DNA of 64,000 nucleotides, from the NCBI RefSeq assembly GCF_017916505.1, contig NZ_JAFMSZ010000006.1, forward strand, positions 62,001-126,000, read 5' to 3'. Numbering within the stretch: position 1 is the stretch's first letter; each line of letters opens with the position of its first letter. This document shows positions 1-8,089 of this stretch, one piece after another. Made by a program: the position numbers and the translations under genes. A model generated the notes under the pieces. That model ran no database searches. It had not been told where the DNA came from and saw only the letters and a list, made by a program, of their open reading frames with translations. The DNA comes from Naasia sp. SYSU D00057 (GTDB lineage Bacteria; Actinomycetota; Actinomycetes; Actinomycetales; Microbacteriaceae).

Positions 1-1
1 C

Positions 2-1705
2 CTCGTGACGCTGTTCGGAGCCCTCCCGGTCTACCGGAGGGTCGCCTCGGAGAGCCCGCACGGGTCCGGCTCGATCGCCATGCTCGAGAAGCTGCTCCCC
101 GGCTGGCGCGGGAAGCTGTTCGTGCTCGTGCTGCTCGGCTTCGCCGCCACCGACTTCATGATCACGATGACGCTGTCCGCCGCCGACGCGACGGCCCACC
201 TCATCGAGAACCCGCTGTTCCCCGGCTGGCTCGAGGGGCAGCACGTGGCGATCACGATCGTCCTGCTCGGCGCGCTCTCCGCAGTGTTCCTGCGCGGCTT
301 CCGGGAGGCGGTCGGCGTCGCCGTGGCGGTGGTCGGCGTGTTCCTCGCGCTCAACGCGATCGTCGTCGTCGTCACCCTCGGGGCGGCGTTCGCGCAGCCC
401 GTCGCGACGGCGCACTGGTGGGACGCCATGTGGCTCTCGCACGGCAACCCGCTGATGGCGGTCGCGGTCGCGCTGCTCGTCTTCCCGAAGCTCGCGCTGG
501 GGCTCTCCGGATTCGAGACCGGCGTCGCGGTGATGCCCCAGATCCGCGGCGACGAGGGCGACCCGGAGGAGCGCCCGGCGGGCAGGATCCGCGGCGCCCG
601 CCGCCTGCTCACCACGGCCGCGCTCATCATGAGCGGATTCCTCCTCACCTCGAGCTTCACGACCGTGGTCCTCATCCCGGCCGCGGAGTTCCAGGAGGGG
701 GGAGAGGCGAACGGCCGCGCGCTCGCCTACCTCGCCCACGAGTACCTCGGCCTCGGCTTCGGCACCGTCTACGACATCAGCACGATCACGATCCTCTGGT
801 TCGCCGGCGCCTCCGCCCTGGCGGGCCTGCTCAACCTCGTGCCGCGGTACCTGCCCCGCTACGGGATGGCGCCCCAGTGGACGCGGGCCAAGCGGCCCCT
901 GGTGCTCGTGTTCGCCGCCGTCGCGGTGCTCATCACCATGCTCTTCGACGCCGACGTGGACGCACAGGGCGGCGCCTACGCGACCGGCGTGCTCGTGCTG
1001 ATCACCTCAGCCGCGGTGGCGGTCACGCTCTCCGCGCTGCGACGCCGCCAGAAGGCGGCGACGATCGGGTTCGCGGCGATCACCGCGGTGTTCCTCTACA
1101 CCACGGCGGCGAACATCATCGAGCGCCCCGACGGCATCCGCATCGCCGCCGTGTTCGTCCTCGCGATCATCGTCGTCGGCTTCGTGTCGCGGACCCGCCG
1201 ATCCTTCGAGCTGCACGCGACCCAGGTGCGCCTCGACGAGCGGGCTGTCGAGTTCGTGAGCGCGAGCGAGGACGGGCCGATCCAGATCATCGCCCACGAG
1301 CCGCGCAGGGTCACCGCGGAGGCCTACCGGAAGAAGCTGGCCGCCGCGCGCGACCTCGGCCACCTGCCGGTGGGCGACGACGTGCTGTTCCTCGAGGTCG
1401 AGGTCGGCGACTCGTCGGACTTCGAGACCGAGCTCGAGGTGCGCGGCGTGGAGCGCTACGGCTGCCGGATCCTCGTCGTGCACGGCCCGGTCGTCCCCAA
1501 CACGATCGCGTCGGTGCTGCTGCACATCCGCGACGTGACCGGACTGATGCCGCACATCTACTTCCGGTGGACGGAGGGGAACCCGCTGCAGAACTTCCTG
1601 CGGTTCCTCGTGCTCGGCGAGGGCGAGATCGCGCCCGTGACGCGCGAGGTGCTCCGCGAGGCGGAGCCGGATGTCACCCGCCGCCCCTGGGTGCACGTGT
1701 CCTGA
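2..1705 (+). CDS. APC-superfamily permease, 5' truncated by window edge
   Basis: The frame is open from the window edge, so the N-terminus is missing; 567 codons remain. The first about 390 residues hold many hydrophobic membrane segments of an amino-acid/polyamine/cation (APC) type permease. The last about 170 residues form a soluble cytosolic tail (from about [10 protein letters not shown] to the end), longer than in ordinary amino acid permeases. The gene converges on the kdpED-like pair, stopping 7 bases before its end. APC-superfamily members with soluble tails include K+ transporters (KUP, KimA), and the neighbouring Kdp-like regulators make K+ a reasonable guess. Substrate is inferred only; an amino acid permease is the alternative. 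Confidence 0.75.
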   Translation, partial: LVTLFGALPVYRRVASESPHGSGSIAMLEKLLPGWRGKLFVLVLLGFAATDFMITMTLSAADATAHLIENPLFPGWLEGQHVAITIVLLGALSAVFLRGFREAVGVAVAVVGVFLALNAIVVVVTLGAAFAQPVATAHWWDAMWLSHGNPLMAVAVALLVFPKLALGLSGFETGVAVMPQIRGDEGDPEERPAGRIRGARRLLTTAALIMSGFLLTSSFTTVVLIPAAEFQEGGEANGRALAYLAHEYLGLGFGTVYDISTITILWFAGASALAGLLNLVPRYLPRYGMAPQWTRAKRPLVLVFAAVAVLITMLFDADVDAQGGAYATGVLVLITSAAVAVTLSALRRRQKAATIGFAAITAVFLYTTAANIIERPDGIRIAAVFVLAIIVVGFVSRTRRSFELHATQVRLDERAVEFVSASEDGPIQIIAHEPRRVTAEAYRKKLAAARDLGHLPVGDDVLFLEVEVGDSSDFETELEVRGVERYGCRILVVHGPVVPNTIASVLLHIRDVTGLMPHIYFRWTEGNPLQNFLRFLVLGEGEIAPVTREVLREAEPDVTRRPWVHVS

Positions 1706-1712
1706 TCGGCGC

Positions 1713-2387
1713 CTACGCGTCCAGCCGGTAGCCCCCGGCCTCGGTGACGAGGTGCCGGGGGCTGCCCGGGTCCGGCTCGAGCTTCCGCCGGAGCTGGGCG
1801 ATGTAGACGCGCAGATACTGCGTGTCGTCGGCGTACGCCGGCCCCCACACCTCGGTGAGCGCGTCGCGGTGCGGCACCAGGCGGCCGGCGCTGCGGGCGA
1901 GGACCTGCAGGATCTTCCACTCGGTCGGCGTCAGCCGCACGTCCCGCCCGTCCCGCGTCGCCCGGCGCGCGGCGAAGTCGAGGGAGAACGCGTCCGTCTC
2001 GAGGCTCTGCACGTCTCCCGAGGCCGGCGCCCGCCGGAGCATCGCGCGCAGCCGGGCGAGCAGCTCGTCGAGCCCGAACGGCTTCTCCACGTAGTCGTCG
2101 GCCCCCGAGTCGAGCGCCTGCACCTTCTGGTCGGCGCCGTGGCGGGCCGAGAGGACCAGGATCGGCGTGGTGCTGGTGCGCGAGCGGAGGCGGCGGAGGA
2201 GCTCCTGGCCGTCGAGGTCCGGCAGCCCGAGATCCAGGATGACGCCGTCGACCGGCTGCTCGGCCGTCGTCGCCAGGGCAGCGCTCGCGGTGACCGCGGT
2301 CACGACGGTGTAGCCGTGCGCCTGCAGCGTGAGCTGCAGCGCGCGCAGGAACGGGCGCTCGTCCTCGACGACCAGCAGCGTCGTCAT
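1713..2387 (-). CDS. kdpE: KdpE-like OmpR/PhoB-family response regulator
   Basis: Encodes 224 residues: a receiver domain with the acidic pocket near residues 8-9, phospho-acceptor D52 (VILDLGLPDLDG) and the KPFG lysine, followed by an OmpR-type winged-helix DNA-binding domain (TPTEWKILQVL ... YIAQLRRKLE). Length and order are those of KdpE. The ATG overlaps the kinase stop as ATGA (2384-2387), so the two are translationally coupled. In known systems KdpE activates kdpFABC under K+ limitation; no kdpFABC is visible here, so its target may be the adjacent permease or lie elsewhere. Another OmpR-type regulator role cannot be excluded. Confidence 0.85.
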   Translation of the reverse strand: MTTLLVVEDERPFLRALQLTLQAHGYTVVTAVTASAALATTAEQPVDGVILDLGLPDLDGQELLRRLRSRTSTTPILVLSARHGADQKVQALDSGADDYVEKPFGLDELLARLRAMLRRAPASGDVQSLETDAFSLDFAARRATRDGRDVRLTPTEWKILQVLARSAGRLVPHRDALTEVWGPAYADDTQYLRVYIAQLRRKLEPDPGSPRHLVTEAGGYRLDA

Positions 2388-3865
2388 GCGCCGGCCGACT
2401 TCCCGGATGCTGCGGCCCGGACCGCCTCCGCGAGGGGCAGGCGCAGCACCATCGTGAGCCCGCCACCGGGGGTGCGCTCCGCGACGAGGGTGCCGCCCAT
2501 CGCCTCGGCGAGGCCGCGCGCGACGGCGAGCCCGAGCCCGACCCCGGCCGGGGCGCCCGAGTCGGTCCTCCGCTGGAACGGCCGGAAGAGGTCCTCGAGA
2601 TCGGCGGGGAGCGGCGCCCCGCCCGTGTCGATCACGCGCAGCTCGCCGGTCGCCGTCCCCTCCGGTGCCGGCACGACCGCGGAGCGCACGACGATCCGCG
2701 CCCCCGGGGCGTGCCGCACGGCGTTCTCGGCCAGGTTCGCGACGACCCGCTCGGCGAGGCCCGGGTCGGCGAGAACCGCGTCGCCGCCGCCGAGCTCGAC
2801 GGCGACGGAGCCGGCGGGTATCCCGGCGAGGGCGCGGGCCACGACCGCCGCCCACTCCACCTCGACCGAGGAGGGGCGCACGGCGTCGCTCGAGATGCGG
2901 GACATGTCGAGCAGGTTCTCGACGAGCCCGGTGAGCCGGTCGGCGTACTCGCTGGTGGTGGCGAGGAGCTCGCGGCGCTCACCCTCCGTGAAGTCGGCAC
3001 CCGGCTGCAGCAGCCCGTCGACGGATAAGCGGATGCCCGCGAGCGGTGTCCGCAGGTCGTGGCTGACGGCCCGCAGGATCGAGGTGCGCATCCGGTTGTC
3101 CTCCGCGAGCTGCCGGTTCTCCCGCTCCGTCGCGGCGAGGCGCTGGCGCGTCCGGGCCGCCGTGACCTGCGCCGCGAACGCTCCGAGCAGCCGCGTCTCT
3201 CCTGGGGGAAGGGGCCGCCCGGCGAGCGCCAGGAGGGTGTCCGCGTCGACCTGCGAGATCGTCGTGCCGGCGGACGGCGTCGCGGGTGCGGCGCCGGCGG
3301 AGGCGGCGAGCGTCCAGCCGTCGTCGCTGCTCGACGGAGCGGAACGGACGAAGAGGCCCACGCCGTCGAGGCGGAGCACCTCCCGAGCCTGGTCGAGCAG
3401 AGCCTGCACCGGGTCCTCCGCGGCGACGGCCGTCAGCGCCAGCTCGCGGAGCGCGGCCGCCTCCGCGCCCGCCCGCTTCGCCTTCGCGTACCGGCGGGCG
3501 GACACATCGACGACGAGCGCCACCGTTCCGGCGACCGCGACGTAGAGCACCAGCGCGATCAGCGCGTGGGCGTCCGCGACGAGCAGGGTCCCGGTCGGCT
3601 CCGTGCGGAAGTAGTTGAGGAGCAGGGTCGCGAGCACGGCGGCGACCAGCGCGGGGACGAGCCCGCCGACCACGGCGACGAGCACGGCGCCCGCGACCTG
3701 CACGAGTGCTGCCGTGGCGAGGCTGGCCTCCGGCACGGCGAGCAGCACGAGCTCGAGCGACGGTGGCACCAGCGCGGCCAGCGCGAGGCCGATGGCGACG
3801 CGCGTGCGTCCGAGCCCGGGTGCCGGGATGGGCGGCAGGCGGGGGACGCCTCGACCCTGCGACAT
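2384..3865 (-). CDS. KdpD-like sensor histidine kinase lacking the N-terminal Kdp domain
   Basis: 493 residues: a DUF4118-like block of four hydrophobic segments (about 22-120), a GAF-like linker (about 140-240), then HisKA with the H-box AVSHDLRTPL (H269), N-box NLAENAVRHAP, and G-boxes VIDTG and GVGLGLAV. Full-length KdpD has about 370 extra N-terminal residues (KdpD plus USP domains); this protein starts directly at the membrane block. A hexamer TTGACT lies six bases before the ATG and may be a leaderless -10 element. The upstream extension of the open frame covers the next gene in antisense and is not real. It should phosphorylate the downstream KdpE-like regulator. Confidence 0.85.
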   Translation of the reverse strand: MSQGRGVPRLPPIPAPGLGRTRVAIGLALAALVPPSLELVLLAVPEASLATAALVQVAGAVLVAVVGGLVPALVAAVLATLLLNYFRTEPTGTLLVADAHALIALVLYVAVAGTVALVVDVSARRYAKAKRAGAEAAALRELALTAVAAEDPVQALLDQAREVLRLDGVGLFVRSAPSSSDDGWTLAASAGAAPATPSAGTTISQVDADTLLALAGRPLPPGETRLLGAFAAQVTAARTRQRLAATERENRQLAEDNRMRTSILRAVSHDLRTPLAGIRLSVDGLLQPGADFTEGERRELLATTSEYADRLTGLVENLLDMSRISSDAVRPSSVEVEWAAVVARALAGIPAGSVAVELGGGDAVLADPGLAERVVANLAENAVRHAPGARIVVRSAVVPAPEGTATGELRVIDTGGAPLPADLEDLFRPFQRRTDSGAPAGVGLGLAVARGLAEAMGGTLVAERTPGGGLTMVLRLPLAEAVRAAASGKSAGA

Positions 3866-3950
3866 GCGCTCAGTCAACCACCCGCCCGGGGCACTCTTGT
3901 CGGGCCGTCCGCTCGATGGCAAGTCCCTGCCCTTTCCCCGGCGGCGGTCG

Positions 3951-3956
3951 TAGCGT
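3951..3956 (+). promoter_or_regulatory. Putative -10 hexamer (TAGCGT) of the FMN reductase gene
   Basis: TAGCGT fits the actinobacterial TANNNT -10 consensus. Transcription would begin about 3963, leaving a leader of about 45 bases with a GGGAG ribosome site before the ATG at 4007. Confidence 0.45.
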
Positions 3957-3962
3957 GCCCCT

Positions 3963-3974
3963 GTCGCATGCGAC
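3963..3974. promoter_or_regulatory. Perfect 12-bp palindrome at predicted transcription start
   Basis: GTCGCATGCGAC is a perfect palindrome six bases downstream of the -10 hexamer. Its position suits a repressor site; the factor is unknown. Confidence 0.4.
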
Positions 3975-4006
3975 CGCATGGGCACCACCGATCCCAGGGA
4001 GCGGGA

Positions 4007-4591
4007 ATGGCCACGTACAAGGTCGGCTACTTCGTCGGCAGCCTCTACTCGAAGTCCATCAACCGGATCCTCTCGCGGGCGCTCATCCGCCTGGCGCCGG
4101 AGGAGCTGGAGTTCACCGAGATCCCCATCGGCGACCTGCCGCTCTACTCGCCCGACTACGACGCCGCCTTCCCGCCGGAGGCGATGGCCCTGAAGGACGC
4201 CATCGCGGCCTCCGACGCCGTGCTCTTCATCACGCCGGAGTACAACCGGTCGATCCCCGGCGCGCTGAAGAACGCGATCGACTGGGCGTCCCGGCCCTGG
4301 GGGCAGAACTCGTTCGACCACATCCCGGCCGCCGTCATCGGCGCCTCCATCGGCCAGATCGGCACGGCGGTCGCCCAGCAGAGCCTCCGCGGCGTGCTGA
4401 GCTTCTGCAACGCCCGGCAGATGACGGCGCCCGAGGCGTACATCCACTACTCGCCGGAGGTGTTCCGGGACGACGGCGAGGTGACGGTCGAGAGCACCGC
4501 GCTGTTCCTCGCGGGCTTCATGAACGAGTTCCGCGACCACATCATGCGCGTGCTCACGGTCCTGCCGCGGACGATGGACGCCGCGAGCTGA
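4007..4591 (+). CDS. NAD(P)H-dependent FMN reductase family protein
   Basis: 194 residues with the flavodoxin-like fold of the NADPH-dependent FMN reductase/azoreductase family: an N-terminal phosphate loop after strand 1 (YFVGSLYSKSINR), the TPEYNRSIPGALKNAIDW motif that contacts flavin, and a GASIGQIGTA loop. Expected to use NAD(P)H to reduce flavin or quinone-like acceptors in the cytosol. The ATG follows GGGAGCGGGA, a good ribosome site. It is divergent from the kinase gene and converges with the SDR gene 6 bases on, so it is probably monocistronic. Physiological substrate is not shown. Confidence 0.85.
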   Translation: MATYKVGYFVGSLYSKSINRILSRALIRLAPEELEFTEIPIGDLPLYSPDYDAAFPPEAMALKDAIAASDAVLFITPEYNRSIPGALKNAIDWASRPWGQNSFDHIPAAVIGASIGQIGTAVAQQSLRGVLSFCNARQMTAPEAYIHYSPEVFRDDGEVTVESTALFLAGFMNEFRDHIMRVLTVLPRTMDAAS

Positions 4592-4597
4592 GGCGGC

Positions 4598-5440
4598 CTA
4601 CGCCCTCGTCGTCGCCTCGATCTCGCCGGTCCGGACGCCGGCGAGGGCGCCTCCGTCGACCAGCAGGTCCGCCCCGGTGATGAAGGTGGAGTCGGGGCCG
4701 AGCAGGAACGCGACCGCGTTCGCGATCTCACCCGGGGTGCCGAGTCGCTTGGTCGCGGAGCCGTCGACCAGGGCCCGCATCCGCGGGCCCGACTCTCCGT
4801 CGAGCTCCTGCTGGCCCATCGGCGTCGAGATGATGCCCGGGCTGACGCTGTTGATGCGGGCGCCGCGAGCGCCCCAGACGAGGCTCGCTGTCTGCACCCG
4901 GAGCTGGTTCGCGCGCTTCGAGATCGCGTACGCGAGCCCGGGGCTCGGCACCGCGCTGCTCTGCAGGAACGGCAGTTCGAGGAGCTCGCCCGCAGGGGCC
5001 GTCGCGAGCGCGTCCTCGTGCTCGGCGGGCAGCCGGCCGGCGGCCATCGTCCCCGCGACGCTGGCGATCACGACGCCGGCGCCGCCCGACGCGATCACCC
5101 TGCCGAAGGCGTCGAGGGTGAAGGCGACCCCGGCGAGATCGACGCGGAGGATCGCACCGGTCGGGGCCTGCGTGGGGGAGAGCCCCGCGGTGTGGACCAC
5201 TCCGCGGACGGTGCCGAGCTTGCCCGCGGTCCGCGCGAGCTCCTCGACCGACTCCTGCAGCGACACGTCGACCTGCTGGGTCGTGATGTCGAAGCCGTCC
5301 TCGCGCAGCGACTCCGCCACACGGTCGAGGAGCCGCTCGCTGAAGTCCGCCAGCAGCACCGACCGTCCCGCTCCGGAGCGCCGCGCGACCGCCTCCCCGA
5401 TCCCGCCGGCTCCGATCACGACCAGGACGTCGGCCGGCAT
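4598..5440 (-). CDS. SDR-family oxidoreductase
   Basis: 280 residues. Rossmann motif GAGGIGEAVARR near the N-terminus, a TAGLSPTQAP segment in place of the usual NNAG, catalytic-type YAISKRANQ (YxxxK), and the C-terminal FITGADLLVDGGA typical of short-chain dehydrogenases/reductases. Reaction would be NAD(P)-dependent oxidoreduction of an alcohol or carbonyl; substrate unknown. ATG at 5440 is chosen because AAGGAG lies five bases upstream; a GTG two codons earlier overlaps that site. It is divergent from a TetR regulator 85 bases away, which probably controls it. Confidence 0.85.
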   Translation of the reverse strand: MPADVLVVIGAGGIGEAVARRSGAGRSVLLADFSERLLDRVAESLREDGFDITTQQVDVSLQESVEELARTAGKLGTVRGVVHTAGLSPTQAPTGAILRVDLAGVAFTLDAFGRVIASGGAGVVIASVAGTMAAGRLPAEHEDALATAPAGELLELPFLQSSAVPSPGLAYAISKRANQLRVQTASLVWGARGARINSVSPGIISTPMGQQELDGESGPRMRALVDGSATKRLGTPGEIANAVAFLLGPDSTFITGADLLVDGGALAGVRTGEIEATTRA

Positions 5441-5480
5441 GGACACTCCTTCGCGCGCAGGGCAGATTTCCGAGATGGGT

Positions 5481-5497
5481 TGTCTCGTATTGAGGCA
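5481..5497. promoter_or_regulatory. Putative TetR operator, imperfect inverted repeat
   Basis: TGTCTC-GTATT-GAGGCA is an inverted repeat with 5 of 6 matching positions, in the gap between the SDR and TetR genes and overlapping the -35 position of the TetR promoter. Confidence 0.45.
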
Positions 5498-5513
5498 TCG
5501 TACGGGTCTGCAA

Positions 5514-5519
5514 TATCGT
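5514..5519 (+). promoter_or_regulatory. -10 hexamer TATCGT of a leaderless tetR promoter
   Basis: TATCGT ends six bases before the ATG at 5526, so the transcript would start at or next to the initiation codon. Confidence 0.5.
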
Positions 5520-5525
5520 CGGGCA

Positions 5526-6110
5526 ATGGACGAGGAGCGGCCGCGTGGGCGACCGCGCAGCGAGCGTGCCCGCCGCGCGGTGCTCGAAGCCGTCGCCGAC
5601 CTGCTCCAGGAGGTCGGCTACGACCGGCTCACCATCGAGGCGATCGCCGAGCGGGCGGGCGTCGGGCGGCAGACGGTCTACCGGTGGTGGCGGTCGAAGT
5701 CCGACATCGTGGCCGAGGGTCTGACCGACGGCACCATCTCGAACGGCCCCGAGCGCGTCGCGGACACGGGCGACATCCGTGCCGACCTCAGCGCCTGGCT
5801 CGTCTCGATGGGCCTCTGGATGGCGGATTCGGAGAACGCGGCCCTCGTCCGCGCCCTCGCCGCCGCCACGGCCGAGCACGACGAGGCCGCCGGTGCGCGG
5901 TACGCGGAGCTCGCGGCGCCGGATCGGGAGCGGGTCGTCGCACGCCTGCAGGCCGCGGTCGATGCCGGGCAGCTGCGCGCGGGCACTGACCTCGAGATCG
6001 CGGCGGACGTGCTGCTCGGCGCCTTCGTCTACCGGGTGCTCGTGCGCGTCCCGCCGACGAGGGAGAGCGCCGAGGCCCTCGTGGACCTCGTGCTGACCGG
6101 GCTGACCTGA
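5526..6110 (+). CDS. TetR-family transcriptional regulator
   Basis: 194 residues. N-terminal helix-turn-helix (TIEAIAERAGVGRQTVYRWWRSK, about residues 35-57) is a textbook TetR DNA-binding domain; the C-terminal half is a variable ligand-binding helical domain. No ribosome site precedes the ATG; the -10 hexamer lies six bases before it. It likely represses itself and the divergent SDR gene through the inverted repeat between them. The FUSC gene starts 16 bases downstream in the same direction and may share its control. Ligand unknown. Confidence 0.9.
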   Translation: MDEERPRGRPRSERARRAVLEAVADLLQEVGYDRLTIEAIAERAGVGRQTVYRWWRSKSDIVAEGLTDGTISNGPERVADTGDIRADLSAWLVSMGLWMADSENAALVRALAAATAEHDEAAGARYAELAAPDRERVVARLQAAVDAGQLRAGTDLEIAADVLLGAFVYRVLVRVPPTRESAEALVDLVLTGLT

Positions 6111-6125
6111 CGGAGCGGACCCGGT

Positions 6126-7406
6126 ATGCGAACGCGGGAGCGCGGCCGGCCCCGGTGGAACCTCCGGCAGCTGCTGTGGTGGGTGTGGCCCACCATGCCG
6201 ACGTCGTGGGGGGAGGTGCCCGCCCGGCTGCAGCCCGCCGTGGTGCAGATCGCCCGGCTCACCATCGCCGCAACGGTCGCCTACGTGGTCGCCGACGCGT
6301 TCTTCCCCGGCATCCTCGACCTGACGGCGCCCCTCACCGCCCTGCTCGTCGTGCAGGCCTCCACCGTCGGCACGCTCCTCATGGGCATCGTCCGGGTCGG
6401 CGCCGTGCTCACCGGCGTGCTCGTCGCCATCGCCATCACGAGCTACATCGGGCTCTCGTGGTGGAGCCTCGCGATCGTCATCGCCGCCTCGCTGATCCTC
6501 GCCAAGCTGCTGCGTCTCGGCGACCAGACGCTCGAGGCGCCCATCAGCGGCATGCTGATCCTCGCCGTGTCGGCACCGGGCATCGCCGGCGAGGTGCGGG
6601 TGGCCAACACGCTCATCGGCACGGTCGTCGGCATCGCGTTCAGCCTCCTCGTGCCGGTCGCGATCCCCAACGCGCAGGCGAGTGAGGCGGTCCGCCGGGT
6701 GACGCGCTCGCAGGCCGCGCTCATGGACGAGGTCGCCCTCACCCTCGGGCACCGGCCGCCGCACCCCGAGGAGGTGCGCGCCTGGCTCGACTGGACCGAG
6801 CACATCGAGGACGAGATCGACGCGGCCTCAGCGGCCGTCGCGACGGTGCGGGAGAGCCGGCGCCTCAATCCGCGCGCACTCGCCACCGCGACCGTCCATC
6901 CGGGCCTCGAGGCGGCCGTCGACCGCCTCGACCGCTCCCTGGCCGCGGAGCGGGCGCTGATCATCGCGATCGGACGCCAGGTGCCGGGCGAGGGGGAGCG
7001 CGAGCCCGACCCGTCGGAGGCGGAGCTGAGCCGCGCGTTCGCGGTGGTGCTCGACGACGTGGCGGACGGCCTCCGCGCCTTCGGCGACCTGGTCGACGCC
7101 GAGTACGGCCGGCGCGGCGCGAACCGGGCGGACGACCTGCTCGAGCGCACCCTCGAGATCGTGCGGGAGACGCGCGCCGTGCTGACCGAGCTGATGCTGC
7201 TCGACGTCGATCCGCGGGAGCAGACCGAGCTGTGGATGCTGCACGGCTCGGTGCTCGCCGCGCTCGACCACGTCATCGCGCAGCTCGACCTGGAGCGCAC
7301 GGAGCGGAGCACCGAGCCGTGGCTCAGCCGCCGCATCCCGGCACTGCGCACGGCCCGGGGCCCGGGCGGCGGCCGCCGCGCGGATCGGGCCGACGCCCCG
7401 GACTAG
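6126..7406 (+). CDS. FUSC/aromatic acid exporter family membrane protein
   Basis: 426 residues. A hydrophobic N-terminal half (about 40-185) with five to six membrane segments, including ALLVVQASTVGTLLMGIVR, resembles the fusaric-acid-resistance/ArAE group of exporters. The C-terminal half (about 190-400) is soluble and helical with a charged tail rich in Arg, Gly and Asp. Family members export aromatic acids or related compounds. It lies 16 bases after the TetR gene. Its TAG stop shares the palindrome CTAG with the stop of the converging FMN reductase gene. Confidence 0.75.
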   Translation: MRTRERGRPRWNLRQLLWWVWPTMPTSWGEVPARLQPAVVQIARLTIAATVAYVVADAFFPGILDLTAPLTALLVVQASTVGTLLMGIVRVGAVLTGVLVAIAITSYIGLSWWSLAIVIAASLILAKLLRLGDQTLEAPISGMLILAVSAPGIAGEVRVANTLIGTVVGIAFSLLVPVAIPNAQASEAVRRVTRSQAALMDEVALTLGHRPPHPEEVRAWLDWTEHIEDEIDAASAAVATVRESRRLNPRALATATVHPGLEAAVDRLDRSLAAERALIIAIGRQVPGEGEREPDPSEAELSRAFAVVLDDVADGLRAFGDLVDAEYGRRGANRADDLLERTLEIVRETRAVLTELMLLDVDPREQTELWMLHGSVLAALDHVIAQLDLERTERSTEPWLSRRIPALRTARGPGGGRRADRADAPD

Positions 7407-8089
7407 AAGGCGTCGGGCCGCCCGAAGTCCTGCCGCAGCCCGCCGCTGCCGACTCCGAGGTGCGACAGGATCAGCGGCAGCGTGCGCCGCACCGACACGT
7501 CGATGCGGTCGCGGACGTCCGCCGACCGCAGCTCGTAGCCGGCGAGGTCCTCGGACGTCGCGAAGATGCCGAGCGGCAGCGTGAGCGCCTGGAAGAACCC
7601 GAACAGCGGCCGCATCTGGTGCTCGACGAGCAGCGCGTGCCGGTCGCTGCCGCCCGTCGCGGTGAGCACGACGGGCTTGTCGACGAGCGCGTACTGGCCG
7701 ATGTGGTCGAAGAACAGCTTGAACAGCCCGGTGTAGGTCGCGCGGTAGGCGGGGGAGCCGGCGACGATCACGTCGGCGGCCTCCACCGCGTCGAGCGCCT
7801 GCCGGGCGTTCTCGCCGAGCTCATGCCGGTGCGCGCCCGCGGCGAGCTCGGACAGGAGCGGGGCCAGCTCGATCACCGAGCCGCGCCCGCCGAGGCTGCC
7901 CGCGAACGAGCTCACCACCTCGCCGACGAGCACGGACGTCTTCGACGGGGCGGTCGGCGATCCGCTCACTCCGACCACGGTGAGGACCCGGCCGCCGACC
8001 GGCTCGATCGCCTCCGGCGCCCGGCCGACGCTCGGCACGGTCGCGAGCGGCGCCGAGGGCAGCGCTGCGGTGTCAGAAAGAGGCGACAT
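7403..8089 (-). CDS. FMN reductase (SsuE/MsuE-like) of the monooxygenase operon
   Basis: 228 residues. After a roughly 33-residue leader, VVGVSGSPTAPSKTSVLV forms the flavodoxin-like phosphate loop; GSPAYRATYTGLFKLFFDHI is the conserved flavin/NAD(P)H motif of the SsuE/MsuE group. It would supply FMNH2 to the LLM monooxygenase encoded just upstream, whose 3' end it overlaps by 17 bases, implying co-translation. It is the last gene of a six-gene minus-strand operon. The pairing with a flavin monooxygenase is known from alkanesulfonate, dibenzothiophene and nitrilotriacetate systems. Confidence 0.85.
   Translation of the reverse strand: MSPLSDTAALPSAPLATVPSVGRAPEAIEPVGGRVLTVVGVSGSPTAPSKTSVLVGEVVSSFAGSLGGRGSVIELAPLLSELAAGAHRHELGENARQALDAVEAADVIVAGSPAYRATYTGLFKLFFDHIGQYALVDKPVVLTATGGSDRHALLVEHQMRPLFGFFQALTLPLGIFATSEDLAGYELRSADVRDRIDVSVRRTLPLILSHLGVGSGGLRQDFGRPDAF

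Noticed and set aside
3866-4540. N-terminal extension of the sensor kinase to full KdpD length
   Set aside because: The extra frame lies antisense to the FMN reductase gene and has no Walker or USP motifs.
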